From Aciditerrimonas ferrireducens (GTDB lineage: Bacteria > Actinomycetota > Acidimicrobiia > Acidimicrobiales > UBA8190), in the NCBI RefSeq assembly GCF_023130475.1, contig NZ_JAKHEX010000001.1, forward strand, positions 351,917 to 415,916: a stretch of DNA of 64,000 bases. Direction: 5' to 3'. Below the pieces are notes generated by a model that was given only the letters and a program-made list of their open reading frames with translations, did not search any database and had not been told where the DNA came from. This document shows, one piece after another, positions 24,433 to 36,007 of the stretch (positions are counted from its first letter, which is position 1; every line of letters starts with the position of its first letter). Made by a program: the position numbers and the translations under genes.

Positions 24433-25707
24433 ATGGTTCGAGGCCGTGGTGCGATCGGCAAACGAGAGGCGAGAGGACGGTCGGCCCTGGAAAGGGGCAC
24501 AAGGCGGTTCCTCGGGGCGTTGAGCCTGGTCGGAGCCGGGGCGCTGTTGCTGGCGGCCTGTAGTTCGAGCAGCTCGAGCAGTTCGAGTGTCTCGTCGGCG
24601 AAGGCGTCGTCGACGGCCGTGCCGAGCGGCACGGCGGTCAGCGCTTCGACCCTCGCCTCGATCAAGAGCACCCTGGCGAAGGCCGAGCAGGTGCCGACGT
24701 GGACCGCGCCCGGCCCGGCGGTGAGCGCCTCGGTGCTCAAGGGCAAAGGCATTCTCGTCATGCCGATCAACTCGGAGATCGGTGCTTGCAACACGCAGGC
24801 CCACGACTTCCAGGCCCTGGGGACGAAACTTGGGGCGAACGTGACGCTGTTCCCGACGTCGGGCCAGCCTTCGCAGTGGGAGACGGGCATCGAGGACGCG
24901 GTCTCGGCGCACGACGCCGCGATCGTCATGCTCTGCGGCATCATCCCCGGTGCGGTCGCTCCCCAGCTCCAAGCCGCTGAGAGCGCCGGGATCGCCGTCG
25001 TCGACGGCAACTACAACGAGACGAACAACTACCAGTACCTCGACGGCGAGACGGCAGTCGAGGTCACCCAGGGCATGCAGGACGACGTCGACTATGCCAT
25101 CGTCCACCTCGGCAACAAGCCAGTGCAGGCCCTGATGATCACGTCCAACTCGGTCATCCAGGGACCGGCGGCAAGCGCCGCGGTGTCGAGCCAGATCTCG
25201 AGCCTGTGCCCGTCGAGGTGCTCCGTCGTGGACACGCTGGACGTCCCGATCCAGGACTGGGCAACCCAGCTGGAGAGCGACGTCGACAGCGCACTGGTGG
25301 CACACCCCAACATCAACGCCATCTTCATCGCCTTCGACGGCATGACCCAGTTCGTGCTCCCGGCGGTGGAGCAGGCGCACCGGCCGGGACTGGCCATCTA
25401 CACCTGGGGAGGATCGCGGTCGGTCGAGAAGCTCATGACCGAGCCGAACTCCCTCGTGGCCTCGGACTCCGGGCCGAACGAGGACTGGGACGCCTTCGAC
25501 GCCATGGACCAGGTGATCCGCCTGCTGGGTCACCACCCCGCGGCTCCGGTCAGCAAGGAGATCGACCCGAACCGCTTCTGGATCCCGTCGAACGTCTCGC
25601 AGTTCTTCGGCCCAGGGGACACCTACGGGAACGAGGGCTACGGCGGGAACACCTTCGAGAACGACTTCTTCAAGCTCTGGGGGGTTCCCCAGCTGGCCAG
25701 CAGCTAG
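24433..25707 (+). CDS. ABC importer substrate-binding lipoprotein, periplasmic-binding-protein type I
   Basis: About 424 residues with an arginine-rich n-region, a hydrophobic h-region and the lipobox LLLAAC (lipid-modified Cys about residue 43), followed by a serine-run linker. The mature part has the RbsB-like fold markers GKGILVMPINSEIG, ALGTKLGANVTLF, AIVMLCGIIPGAVAPQLQAAE and INAIFIAFDGMTQF. It captures the substrate outside the membrane. Its ligand is not readable from sequence; an aromatic or aryl-glycoside compound is plausible. ATG 24433 has AAGGAG eight bases upstream; ATG 24406 also has a Shine-Dalgarno and may be used. Confidence 0.9.
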   Translation: MVRGRGAIGKREARGRSALERGTRRFLGALSLVGAGALLLAACSSSSSSSSSVSSAKASSTAVPSGTAVSASTLASIKSTLAKAEQVPTWTAPGPAVSASVLKGKGILVMPINSEIGACNTQAHDFQALGTKLGANVTLFPTSGQPSQWETGIEDAVSAHDAAIVMLCGIIPGAVAPQLQAAESAGIAVVDGNYNETNNYQYLDGETAVEVTQGMQDDVDYAIVHLGNKPVQALMITSNSVIQGPAASAAVSSQISSLCPSRCSVVDTLDVPIQDWATQLESDVDSALVAHPNINAIFIAFDGMTQFVLPAVEQAHRPGLAIYTWGGSRSVEKLMTEPNSLVASDSGPNEDWDAFDAMDQVIRLLGHHPAAPVSKEIDPNRFWIPSNVSQFFGPGDTYGNEGYGGNTFENDFFKLWGVPQLASS

Positions 25708-25726
25708 CTGACGCGGATGGTGCTGA

Positions 25727-25756
25727 CAGTGCACGGTGACGCAGTGCACGGTGACG
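25727..25756 (+). repeat. Tandem duplication of a 15-bp unit CAGTGCACGGTGACG
   Basis: Two perfect adjacent copies (25727-25741 and 25742-25756) just after the importer operon and before a strong hairpin. Each contains the palindrome GTGCAC. This may be a small protein-binding repeat or a recent slippage product. Confidence 0.6.
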
Positions 25757-25778
25757 AGCCTGGGGCGTTCGCCCTTTG

Positions 25779-25819
25779 CGCGGCGCTGGGCCGGGATGGA
25801 GTCCCGGCCCAGCGCCGCG
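25779..25819 (+). terminator. 18-bp perfect stem-loop between importer genes and catabolic genes
   Basis: Arms 25779-25796 and 25802-25819 pair perfectly around the loop TGGAG. There is no T-run. It could act as a terminator, an attenuator or an mRNA-processing element that lowers expression of the downstream lig genes relative to the importer. Confidence 0.6.
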
Positions 25820-25850
25820 GGCCCCGCTGGAGTTCGGCCGGGGTGGCGAG

Positions 25851-26717
25851 GTGACCCCCATTCGCGTCGTGCTGGGTCCGTACCCGGCGACGGCCCGGGC
25901 ACGGACGAGGAACCGGTTCGGCGGGGCCGACGTCGAGTGGTGCGAGGTGCGACCGGTGCACCGGGCGTTCGGACCGATGATGCTCGAGCAGGCGTACGAC
26001 GTCTCGGAGCTCGCGCTGCTGGCGTTGCTGCAGGCGGTCGAGGCGGGAAGGCCCTTGGTGCTGCTCCCGGTGGTCCTGACGGGGGCGCTCCCCCAGCAGT
26101 GCGTGGTCGTCCGAGAGGGGACCGGGAGGCCGGGACCGGCCTGGCTCCGGGGCCGGCGGGTCGGGATCCGCTCCTACGGGCAGACGACGGGGCTCTGGGT
26201 ACGGCAGGCCCTGTGGGCACAAGACGGGGTGCACTGGTCGGAGCTGGCCTGGGTGACGGAGGAGGGTCCGAGGCTGCAGGAGTACCCGGATCCGGAGAAC
26301 GTCGAGCGTTCCAGGGAGGCACTTCAGCGGGTGTTCGAACGGGGGGGCCTGGACGCCCTCGTGGTACCGGGGGGGCAGGCGTCCTCGCTCGGGGAGCCCC
26401 TGTGGCCGGACCTGGCGGGGGCCGCAGCCGCCTGGCTGGAGCGGTTCGGGGTGGTGCCGGCCAACCACATGGTGGTGGCGACGCGACGGGTCCTCGAGGA
26501 GCGGAAGGAGGTGCTCTGGGAGCTCTACGACGCCTTGGCGGAGGGTGTGGAGGCAGAGCGGGCGGAGCGGGCGTCAGCCGGTGCGCTCGGCGGCCCGGTG
26601 GTGCGCTGCGGCTGGGACGAGGTGTGGCCGGTGGTGGAGCTCGCCATCGAGGCCGGCGTTGTCCAGGGGTCGCTGCACGGTACGGGATTCGCGAAAGAAG
26701 GGTTGCGGGCATGGTGA
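25851..26717 (+). CDS. 4,5-dihydroxyphthalate-decarboxylase-like protein (Pht5 family)
   Basis: A 288-residue protein related to Pht5-type aromatic decarboxylases, a group that shares the periplasmic-binding-protein fold. Conserved blocks are PMMLEQAYDVSELALLALL, LRGRRVGIRSYGQTTGLWVR and FERGGLDALVVPG. It lacks a signal peptide, so it is an intracellular enzyme rather than a transporter component. It could decarboxylate a catechol-type aromatic acid before ring cleavage. The GTG start follows GGGGTGGCGAG. It precedes ligK by ten bases in the same operon. The actual substrate is unknown. Confidence 0.75.
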   Translation: MTPIRVVLGPYPATARARTRNRFGGADVEWCEVRPVHRAFGPMMLEQAYDVSELALLALLQAVEAGRPLVLLPVVLTGALPQQCVVVREGTGRPGPAWLRGRRVGIRSYGQTTGLWVRQALWAQDGVHWSELAWVTEEGPRLQEYPDPENVERSREALQRVFERGGLDALVVPGGQASSLGEPLWPDLAGAAAAWLERFGVVPANHMVVATRRVLEERKEVLWELYDALAEGVEAERAERASAGALGGPVVRCGWDEVWPVVELAIEAGVVQGSLHGTGFAKEGLRAW

Positions 26718-26727
26718 GGAGGTCGTG

Positions 26728-27408
26728 GTGCCGCTGAGGCCACGGGTGGTCGAGGATGTGACCCGAGCCGATCCGACGGTGGCGAAACGCCTCGGGGAAC
26801 TCGGTGTGGCGACGGTCCACGAGGCGGCGGGTCGGACCGGGCTGATGCACGGGATCGGGGCGGTGACACCGGGTTTGGCCATGGGCGGCACTGCCGTGAC
26901 GTGCCTGAACTACGCCGGGGACAACTTGATGGTGCACGCGGCTCTGGCGCTGTGCGAGCCGGGGGACGTCCTGGTGGTCGGGGTGCTCTCGCCGTCGAGC
27001 CACGGCATGTTCGGGGAGCTGCTGGCCACCTCCGCCCGGGCCCGGGGAGTCCGGGGCGTGGTCCTCGATGCGGGGGTGCGGGACGTCGCGGCGCTCCGAG
27101 CCATGGGCTTCCCGGCCTGGGCCAAGACGATTGGGGCGGCGGGCACGGAGAAGGCGCTCCCGGGATGGGTGAACGTGCCGGTGAGCTGTGGCGGGACGGT
27201 GGTGTTCCCCGGGGACGTCGTCGTCGGGGACGACGACGGTGTCGTCGTCGTGGGCCGGGAGGACGCTGCGGAGGTGCTGGAGCGGGCTGAGGCACGGGTC
27301 GCCCGGGAGGAGGGGACCAGGGCCCGTCTGCAGGCGGGAGAGCTGGGACTGGACATCTACGGTCTGCGGGAGCGTCTCCCTCAGGGGAACGTCGGGGGCG
27401 TGGGGTGA
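26728..27408 (+). CDS. ligK: 4-carboxy-4-hydroxy-2-oxoadipate aldolase
   Basis: A 226-residue RraA-fold aldolase that cleaves 4-carboxy-4-hydroxy-2-oxoadipate to pyruvate and oxaloacetate, the last step of protocatechuate 4,5-cleavage and gallate degradation. Landmarks are GVATVHEAAGRTGLM, GTAVTCLNYAGDN, SSHGMFGELLATSARARGVR, the metal/substrate pair RD in DAGVRDVAALR, and GDVVVGDDDGVVVV. Length and C-terminal AGELGLDIYGLR match LigK proteins. GTG 26728 is chosen because GAGGAGG lies five bases upstream. It is translationally coupled to ligJ by a GTGA overlap. Confidence 0.92.
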   Translation: MPLRPRVVEDVTRADPTVAKRLGELGVATVHEAAGRTGLMHGIGAVTPGLAMGGTAVTCLNYAGDNLMVHAALALCEPGDVLVVGVLSPSSHGMFGELLATSARARGVRGVVLDAGVRDVAALRAMGFPAWAKTIGAAGTEKALPGWVNVPVSCGGTVVFPGDVVVGDDDGVVVVGREDAAEVLERAEARVAREEGTRARLQAGELGLDIYGLRERLPQGNVGGVG

Positions 27409-28435
27409 TCATCGACTGTCACGGGCACTTCACGACGGCACCGGCGACGCTGGGGGAGTACCGGCGAGCACTGCTTGACTGGGCAGGCACGGGTGGTCGG
27501 CCTCCCTCGGCCCCGGTCTTCGATGATGGGGAGGTTCGAGAGGCCCTGGAGGGCTCGCAGGTGCGTCTCCAGCGGGAACGGGGCATCGACCTGGTGCTTT
27601 TCTCGCCGCGGGCGTCGGCGATGGCGCACCACGAGGGTGGGTTGGCGGTCGGCGTGGCGTGGTCCCGGGCCTGCAACGACCTGGTGGCCCAGGCGGCAGC
27701 GCTCTTCCCTGAGCGGTTCGCCCCGGTATGCCAACTGCCCCAGGCGCCAGGCGAGCCGCTCGACGCTGCCGTCCAGGAACTGCGCCGGTGCGTGGAGGAG
27801 CTGGGGTTCGTCGCTTGCAACCTCAACCCGGATCCGTCGGGTGGCCGGTGGAGCGAGCCGCCCCTCGGCGACCCGTGGTGGTACCCGCTCTACGAAGCCA
27901 TGGTCGAGCTGGACGTGCCGGCCATGGTGCACGTGAGCGCCTCGGCGAGCCCAGCGGTGCACGCGACCGGCGGCTACTACCTGGCAGCGGACACGATCGT
28001 GTTCATGCAGCTGCTGCTGTCGGGGGTCTTCGAACGGTTCCCGACGCTGCGGTTCGTCATCCCCCATGGGGGCGGGGCAGTGCCGTTCCACTGGGGGCGG
28101 TTCCGGGGCCTGGCGCTGGACGCGAAGCGACCGGACCCTGAGGAGAGCGTGCTTGGGAACGTGTTCTTCGACACCTGCGTGTACCACCAGCCGGGGATCG
28201 ACCTGCTGCTGGAGGTGATCCCGGCGCGGAACGTGCTTTTTGGGTCGGAGATGGTCGGCGCGGTGCGGGGCGTGGACCCGGTGAGCGGTGAGGCGTTCGA
28301 CGACACCCGGCGCTACGTGGAGCGGAGCGGGGTCATCGGGGACGAGGAACGTCGGCTGATCTACGAGGAGAACGCCCGCCGCGTCTACCCGCGGCTCGAA
28401 GCGCGGCTCGGTTCGCGAGCCGGAGGGAGGGTGTG

Positions 28436-28436
<1 letters not shown>
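27405..28436 (+). CDS. ligJ: 4-oxalomesaconate hydratase
   Basis: A 343-residue amidohydrolase-superfamily hydratase that adds water to 4-oxalomesaconate to make the LigK substrate. It matches LigJ along its length: MIIDCHGHFTT with metal-binding H6 and H8, LVLFSPRASAMAHH, VACNLNPDPSGGRW, FVIPHGGGAVPFHWGRFRGL, FFDTCVYHQPGIDLL and FGSEMVGAVRGVDP. The presence of LigJ and LigK together strongly implies a 4,5-type (meta) cleavage branch for gallate or protocatechuate, alongside the ortho pca branch encoded at 8-14 kb. Confidence 0.94.
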
Positions 28437-31498
<3,062 letters not shown>

Positions 31499-31502
31499 GA
31501 CC

Positions 31503-32891
31503 GTGGCGAGCGACGAGAGCCTGGAAGACGCCCTTCGGAGGGTCGGGGACCCGGTGCGGTTGCTCCGGGACGCGATGGCCCGTCCCTACACGTTCCCGGT
31601 GACCCCGGAGTTCAGCAACTGGCGGTCCGAGCAGCGCGCTTGGCTCGAGACCTGCGTCCTGTTCGACCAGAGCCACCACATGGCCGACCTCTTCGTGCGA
31701 GGACCGGACGCCGTCCGGGTCTTCGCCGACCTCGGGGTCAACAGCTTCGAGCGCTTCCGGCCCGGCATGGCGAAGCAGTTCGTGGCCACGAACCCGGACG
31801 GGTTCGTGATCGGGGACGGCATCCTTTTCTACCTTGACGAGGAGGAACTGGACTTCGTCGGTGCCCACCCGGCCATCGTGGACTGGGTGCACTACCACTG
31901 CGAGACCGGGCAGTACCGGGTGAGCGTCGAGCGGGACGAGAACTCCTACGACCGGGAGGGTCCGCCGATGCTCTACCGCTACGAGCTCCAGGGGCCCCGG
32001 GCCCTCGCGGTGGTCGAGCGGTTGATTGGCGGTCCGGTGCCCGAGGTGCCGTTCTTCCATCTCACCCAGCTGCGTATCGGGGGGCGACCGGTGCGGGCGC
32101 TTCGGCACGGCATGGCCGGCCAGCCGGGCTTCGAGCTCTTCGGGCCGTGGGCCGAGGGCGAGGAGGTCCTGGCCCGCATCCTGGAAGCTGGCAGCGACCT
32201 GGGACTGGTGCGGGCCGGGGCCAGGGCCTACTCCTCGGCGAACCTGGAGTCGGGCTGGGTCCCCTCGCCGCTGCCGGCGATCTTCACGGGCGAGGAGCTC
32301 CGGCCGTTCCGGGAGTGGCGGCGGGCAGCCCGCATGGGCTCCCTCGGGGGCAGCTTCCTGGCGGAACGGATCGAGGACTACTACCTGACCCCCTTCGACC
32401 TGGGCTACGGTCGCCTAGTGGCCTTCGACCACGAGTTCGTGGGCCGGCGCGCCCTGGAAGGCCTGCAGGGCCAGGCGGCTAAGGAGAAGGTCACGTTGGT
32501 GTGGGATCCTGACGACGTCGCCGCGGTGTTCCGGTCGCAGATGGAGGACGACCCCCCGGCGAAGTACCTCGAGTGGCCGAAGTCCCGCTATGCGTTGTTC
32601 CAGTACGACGACGTCCGGATCGAGGGCCGTCACGTCGGGGTGTCCCTGGACTGCGGGTACGTGGCCAGTGTCCGGGCGATGCTCTCGCTGGCCGTGGTGG
32701 ACCGGCAGGTCGCACGACCTGGCCAAGAAGTGGAAGTGCTCTGGGGGGAGGAGCCGAACTCGGCGAAGCCCCAGGTCGAGCCCCACCGACAGGTGCGAAT
32801 CCGGGCACGAGTCGCCCCTGCTCCCTACTCGGAGGTGGCTCGGGGCGCGTACCGCTCGGCCTCGACCAGCGAACTGCGCCGGGCTGGCTGA
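31503..32891 (+). CDS. Second LigM/DesA-like O-demethylase paralogue with altered substrate pocket
   Basis: A 462-residue paralogue of the preceding LigM. It keeps the folate-side residues (ARAYSSANLESGWVPSPLPA, FELFG, the H58/H59 pair in FDQSHHM) and the C-terminal GcvT fold. Two substrate-side positions differ: Y30 of the first paralogue is F31 here, and the carboxylate-binding R121 is A121 (FVGAHPA instead of FVGRAPT). It therefore probably accepts a different methoxy-aromatic, for example syringate versus vanillate or one without the same carboxylate contact. It starts five bases after metF behind GAGGAGG. Confidence 0.88.
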   Translation: MASDESLEDALRRVGDPVRLLRDAMARPYTFPVTPEFSNWRSEQRAWLETCVLFDQSHHMADLFVRGPDAVRVFADLGVNSFERFRPGMAKQFVATNPDGFVIGDGILFYLDEEELDFVGAHPAIVDWVHYHCETGQYRVSVERDENSYDREGPPMLYRYELQGPRALAVVERLIGGPVPEVPFFHLTQLRIGGRPVRALRHGMAGQPGFELFGPWAEGEEVLARILEAGSDLGLVRAGARAYSSANLESGWVPSPLPAIFTGEELRPFREWRRAARMGSLGGSFLAERIEDYYLTPFDLGYGRLVAFDHEFVGRRALEGLQGQAAKEKVTLVWDPDDVAAVFRSQMEDDPPAKYLEWPKSRYALFQYDDVRIEGRHVGVSLDCGYVASVRAMLSLAVVDRQVARPGQEVEVLWGEEPNSAKPQVEPHRQVRIRARVAPAPYSEVARGAYRSASTSELRRAG

Positions 32892-32911
32892 GTCCGGGTG
32901 GCGCCCCGCGC

Positions 32912-34090
32912 GTGAGCACGACGCGCCGAGTGCAGGTCGCGGTCGTAGGTGGTGGTCCTGCGGGGTCCCTCCTCGGCATCCTCCTGCACCGAGCGGGGCT
33001 CGACGTGGTGGTGCTGGAGCGGCGCTCGGTCGAGCACGTGCGGGGCAGGATCCGGGCGGGGGTGCTCGAGCATCCGAGCGTGACGATGCTCCGGGAACAC
33101 CGGTTGGCCGATCGGGTGGACCGGGAGGGCATGCGGCACGAGGGCGTGGTGCTGTCGGACCGGGGGGATCCCCTGCGGGTCGACTTCCAGGGTCTCACGG
33201 GGCACGGGGTCGTGGTCTACGGCCAGACCGAGCTGCAGAAGGACCTCTTCGCCGCCATCGAGGCCGAAGGGGTCGAGTACCTCGACGAGATCGAGGAGCT
33301 CGCGCTCGGGGACGTGACGAACAGGCCGGTCGAGCTTCGCTATCGGCGTGGCAGCCGCGAGGAGACGCTCCTGGCCGACGTGGTGGCGGGCTGCGACGGG
33401 GCCCACGGCGTGACGGCGGACGCGGTCCCGAGGGGTGTCCGCCGGACCTACGAGCGGTACTACCCGTTCGGGTGGCTCGGCATCATGGCCGAGACGGCAC
33501 CGGTCCACCCGGAGCTCATCTACGCCCGCCACGAGCGGGGGTTCGCGCTCTGCTCGATGCGCCACGCCCGCCTCAGCCGGTACTACCTGCAGGCGCCGCT
33601 GGACACCGATCTCGGGGCGTGGCCCGACGACCGGTTCTGGGACGAGCTCCGGCGCCGCATCCCACCGGCAGCGGCCGAGCGCCTCGAGACCGGGCCGTCG
33701 ATCGAGAAGTCCCTGACACCCCTGCGCAGCGCGGTGGGTGAGCCGATGGCGTACGGCTTCCTCGCGCTGGCCGGGGACGCGGCGCACAGCGTCCCGCCGA
33801 CCGGAGCGAAGGGACTGAACCTGGCCCTCGCGGACGTGGTGGACCTCGCCGAGGTGCTCCTCGAGGCGAAGGACCCCGGCCCCGAGGCCCTGCAGGCCTA
33901 CTCGGACCGTGCCCTGCGGCGGGTCTGGCGAGCGGTCCGCTTCTCCTGGTGGATGACCACGGTCCTGCACCGCTTCCCCGACGACGGCCCCTTCGCCGAG
34001 CGGATCCAGGACGCCGAGCTGGCGCTGCTCCGATCCTCCGTCGCGGCCCGCCGGGCAATGGCTGAGCAGTACGTCGGGATCCTTCCCTGA
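32912..34090 (+). CDS. pobA: 4-hydroxybenzoate 3-monooxygenase
   Basis: A 392-residue flavoprotein hydroxylase converting 4-hydroxybenzoate to protocatechuate with NAD(P)H and O2. It has the FAD motif GGGPAGSLLG, the PobA-type RIRAGVLEH, the DG motif in AGCDGAHG, and GDAAHSVPPTGAKGLNLAL. Length is normal. It links the lig operon to the pca branch on the other strand. It follows the second LigM by 20 bases; GTG 32912 places the FAD motif at the expected distance from the N-terminus. Confidence 0.93.
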   Translation: MSTTRRVQVAVVGGGPAGSLLGILLHRAGLDVVVLERRSVEHVRGRIRAGVLEHPSVTMLREHRLADRVDREGMRHEGVVLSDRGDPLRVDFQGLTGHGVVVYGQTELQKDLFAAIEAEGVEYLDEIEELALGDVTNRPVELRYRRGSREETLLADVVAGCDGAHGVTADAVPRGVRRTYERYYPFGWLGIMAETAPVHPELIYARHERGFALCSMRHARLSRYYLQAPLDTDLGAWPDDRFWDELRRRIPPAAAERLETGPSIEKSLTPLRSAVGEPMAYGFLALAGDAAHSVPPTGAKGLNLALADVVDLAEVLLEAKDPGPEALQAYSDRALRRVWRAVRFSWWMTTVLHRFPDDGPFAERIQDAELALLRSSVAARRAMAEQYVGILP

Positions 34091-34181
34091 CGCCCGGCCC
34101 GCTGCCCCGTGCGCCGAGCCTCGCGCCGGGGCTGGGCGATCCTTATGCTGGCGCTGGTTGCCACCAGGAAGGGAGGGTCCT

Positions 34182-35045
34182 GTGCGGCTGGCGACGTTCC
34201 GAGTCGACGGTGTGGTGAGGGTGGGTGTCGTGGACGGCGACCACCTCCAGGCAGTGGAGGCCCCCGACCTGCTGAGCGTGCTGGTGGAGTGGGAGCAGTC
34301 GGGCCCTCCTGAGCCTCGGGGGCAGGTGTGGTCCCTGGCGGCCGTGGAGCTCCTCGCCCCCCTGCCCCGCCCGCCACGGAACGTCTTCTGCGTCGGGAAG
34401 AACTACCGGGATCACGCCCGGGAGTTCTCCCGCAGTGGCTATGACCGCTCCGCTGGGGGGGAGGAGCTCCCGAGCGCCCCGGTGGTGTTCACGAAGCCGC
34501 CCTCCGCCGTCGTGGGGCCGGGAGCGACGATCGAGCGGCACCCGACGGTGACGAAGGAACTGGACTACGAGGCCGAGCTGGCGGTCATCATTGGCCGGCC
34601 CGGCCGGGACATCGCCCCGGAGGACGCCCACCGTCACGTCTGGGGCTACACCATCGTGAACGACGTCACCGCACGGGACCGCCAGCGGGCCCACCGACAG
34701 TGGTTCCTCGGCAAAGGGCTCGACAGCTTCTGCCCCATGGGCCCGGTCGCGGTCAGTGCCGACGAGGTCGACCCCGAGGGGCAGGCCCGTCCCGCGCTGG
34801 AGCTGTCGTGCTGGGTGAACGAGGAGCTGCGCCAGCGGGCCAACACCGCCGACCTCCTCTTCGACATCCCCACGCTCATCGCCACGATCTCGGCCGGCCT
34901 GCGCCTGGAGACCGGGGACGTCATCGCCACCGGCACCCCCGCTGGCGTGGGGATCGGCTTCGACCCGCCCCGCTTCCTGGATCGGGGCGACGAGGTGACC
35001 ATCACCATCAGCGGTATCGGGACGCTTCGCAATCGTGTGGCATGA
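34182..35045 (+). CDS. Fumarylacetoacetate hydrolase (FAH) family protein
   Basis: A 287-residue FAH-fold hydrolase or isomerase. Diagnostic blocks are NVFCVGKNYRDHARE, the metal-binding stretch LDYEAELAVIIGR, GYTIVNDVTARDRQ, GKGLDSFCPMGPV and VIATGTPAGVG. FAH relatives hydrolyse or decarboxylate oxo-acids made by meta ring cleavage, fitting the last gene of this operon. The exact reaction is not readable. GTG 34182 has AAGGGAGGG five bases upstream, and a TATGCT hexamer at 34144-34149 may give it an extra promoter. A GGTCCGG hairpin follows. Confidence 0.88.
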   Translation: MRLATFRVDGVVRVGVVDGDHLQAVEAPDLLSVLVEWEQSGPPEPRGQVWSLAAVELLAPLPRPPRNVFCVGKNYRDHAREFSRSGYDRSAGGEELPSAPVVFTKPPSAVVGPGATIERHPTVTKELDYEAELAVIIGRPGRDIAPEDAHRHVWGYTIVNDVTARDRQRAHRQWFLGKGLDSFCPMGPVAVSADEVDPEGQARPALELSCWVNEELRQRANTADLLFDIPTLIATISAGLRLETGDVIATGTPAGVGIGFDPPRFLDRGDEVTITISGIGTLRNRVA

Positions 35046-35063
35046 CCGGACCTGGTGGTCCGG
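35046..35063 (+). terminator. Stem-loop directly after the FAH gene
   Basis: CCGGACC and GGTCCGG form a perfect 7-bp stem with the loop TGGT, beginning at the base after the stop codon. It marks the end of the plus-strand aromatic operon. No T-run is seen. Confidence 0.55.
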
Positions 35064-35072
35064 CGGGGCTGC

Positions 35073-35078
35073 CATGAT
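35073..35078 (+). promoter_or_regulatory. -10 element (CATGAT) of a probable leaderless promoter
   Basis: Ends six bases before the GTG of the histidine-phosphatase gene; no Shine-Dalgarno is present. Same spacing as several other genes in the window. Confidence 0.35.
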
Positions 35079-35084
35079 GGGCGG

Positions 35085-35660
35085 GTGCAGGTGGCGGTGG
35101 TGCGCCACGCCGACGCCGGTCGGCGCAGCGAGTGGACCGGTGACGACCTCGAGCGGCCCTTGAGCCCGTTGGGTCGGGCCCAGGCCGAGGCCCTGGTCGG
35201 TCCCCTGCGAGCGGCCGGGGCCGCTCGGCTGCTCAGCAGCCCGGCCCGCCGGTGCCGGGAGACCCTGGCGCCCCTGGCCGCGGCCCTGGGCCGGCCGGTC
35301 GAGGTGCATGAGGCCCTCGGCATCCCCGGTCCGTCGGGCGTCCCGGGGATCGAGCGGCTCGCCGCGGCCTTCGCCGCCGGCGACGGCCATGACGGCGCCC
35401 GGGCACCGGCGGAGGAGCCGCCCCTGGTAGTGGCCTGCACCCACGGGGAGGTCATCGAACGGCTGCTCGGCCCTCTGGCCCGCCCCCAAGGCCTGGCCGT
35501 ACCAGGCCCGAAAGCCGGGATCTGGTGGTGCCGGCTCGATCCGGCCTCGCCGCTCGGCCTGCAGCTCGAGGGTTGCACCCTGCCCGAAGAGCTTGGCGAG
35601 GGCCTCGGGCACGGGGGAGCGGAGGCCGAGCCTGACAGAGGGCAGCTCAGCGGGCGCTGA
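35085..35660 (+). CDS. Histidine phosphatase family protein (SixA/phosphoglycerate-mutase type)
   Basis: A 191-residue phosphatase of the histidine phosphatase superfamily. The N-terminal RHG-like motif is VRHADAG, with the second arginine in [18 protein letters not shown] and the second catalytic histidine in [12 protein letters not shown]. Such proteins remove phosphate from small molecules or from phosphohistidine; the substrate here is unknown. The 3' end overlaps the convergent acylphosphatase gene by 14 bases. Confidence 0.85.
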   Translation: MQVAVVRHADAGRRSEWTGDDLERPLSPLGRAQAEALVGPLRAAGAARLLSSPARRCRETLAPLAAALGRPVEVHEALGIPGPSGVPGIERLAAAFAAGDGHDGARAPAEEPPLVVACTHGEVIERLLGPLARPQGLAVPGPKAGIWWCRLDPASPLGLQLEGCTLPEELGEGLGHGGAEAEPDRGQLSGR

Positions 35661-36000
35661 ACGGGTCGGGGAAGGGGGCGAGCTCGGCTGGCGGGGCCGT
35701 TCCCGCTGGCCCTTGGCGGACGTCGACCCGCTCGACCTCGGCCAGGGGCGGGCCCTGGCGGCACCAGGCCACGAGGCTGGCCAGGGCCGCGTCGGGCCCG
35801 ATCGCCAGGACCTCGACGCTGCCGTCGGCCAGGTTCCGGACCCAGCCAACCAGGCCGAGCTGGCGGGCGACCTGCTGGCAGGACAGGCGGTAGCCGACAC
35901 CCTGGACCCGGCCGAGGACCCGCAGGTGGCACCAGCCCGCCGTCGGGCCGGTCGCCGGCGACCCCGGGGTCCCGTCGGGCTCCAGGGGCCGACCGGTCAT
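35647..36000 (-). CDS. acyP: Acylphosphatase
   Basis: A 117-residue protein with the acylphosphatase domain at about residues 22-112. The phosphate-binding loop GRVQGVGYR carries the catalytic Arg, and [15 protein letters not shown] carries the catalytic Asn. It hydrolyses acyl phosphates such as acetyl phosphate or carbamoyl phosphate. A short disordered extension precedes the domain. It is the last gene of a minus-strand operon with fabH and a nucleotidyltransferase. Confidence 0.93.
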   Translation of the reverse strand: MTGRPLEPDGTPGSPATGPTAGWCHLRVLGRVQGVGYRLSCQQVARQLGLVGWVRNLADGSVEVLAIGPDAALASLVAWCRQGPPLAEVERVDVRQGPAGTAPPAELAPFPDPFSAR

Positions 36001-36007
36001 CGCGTCC

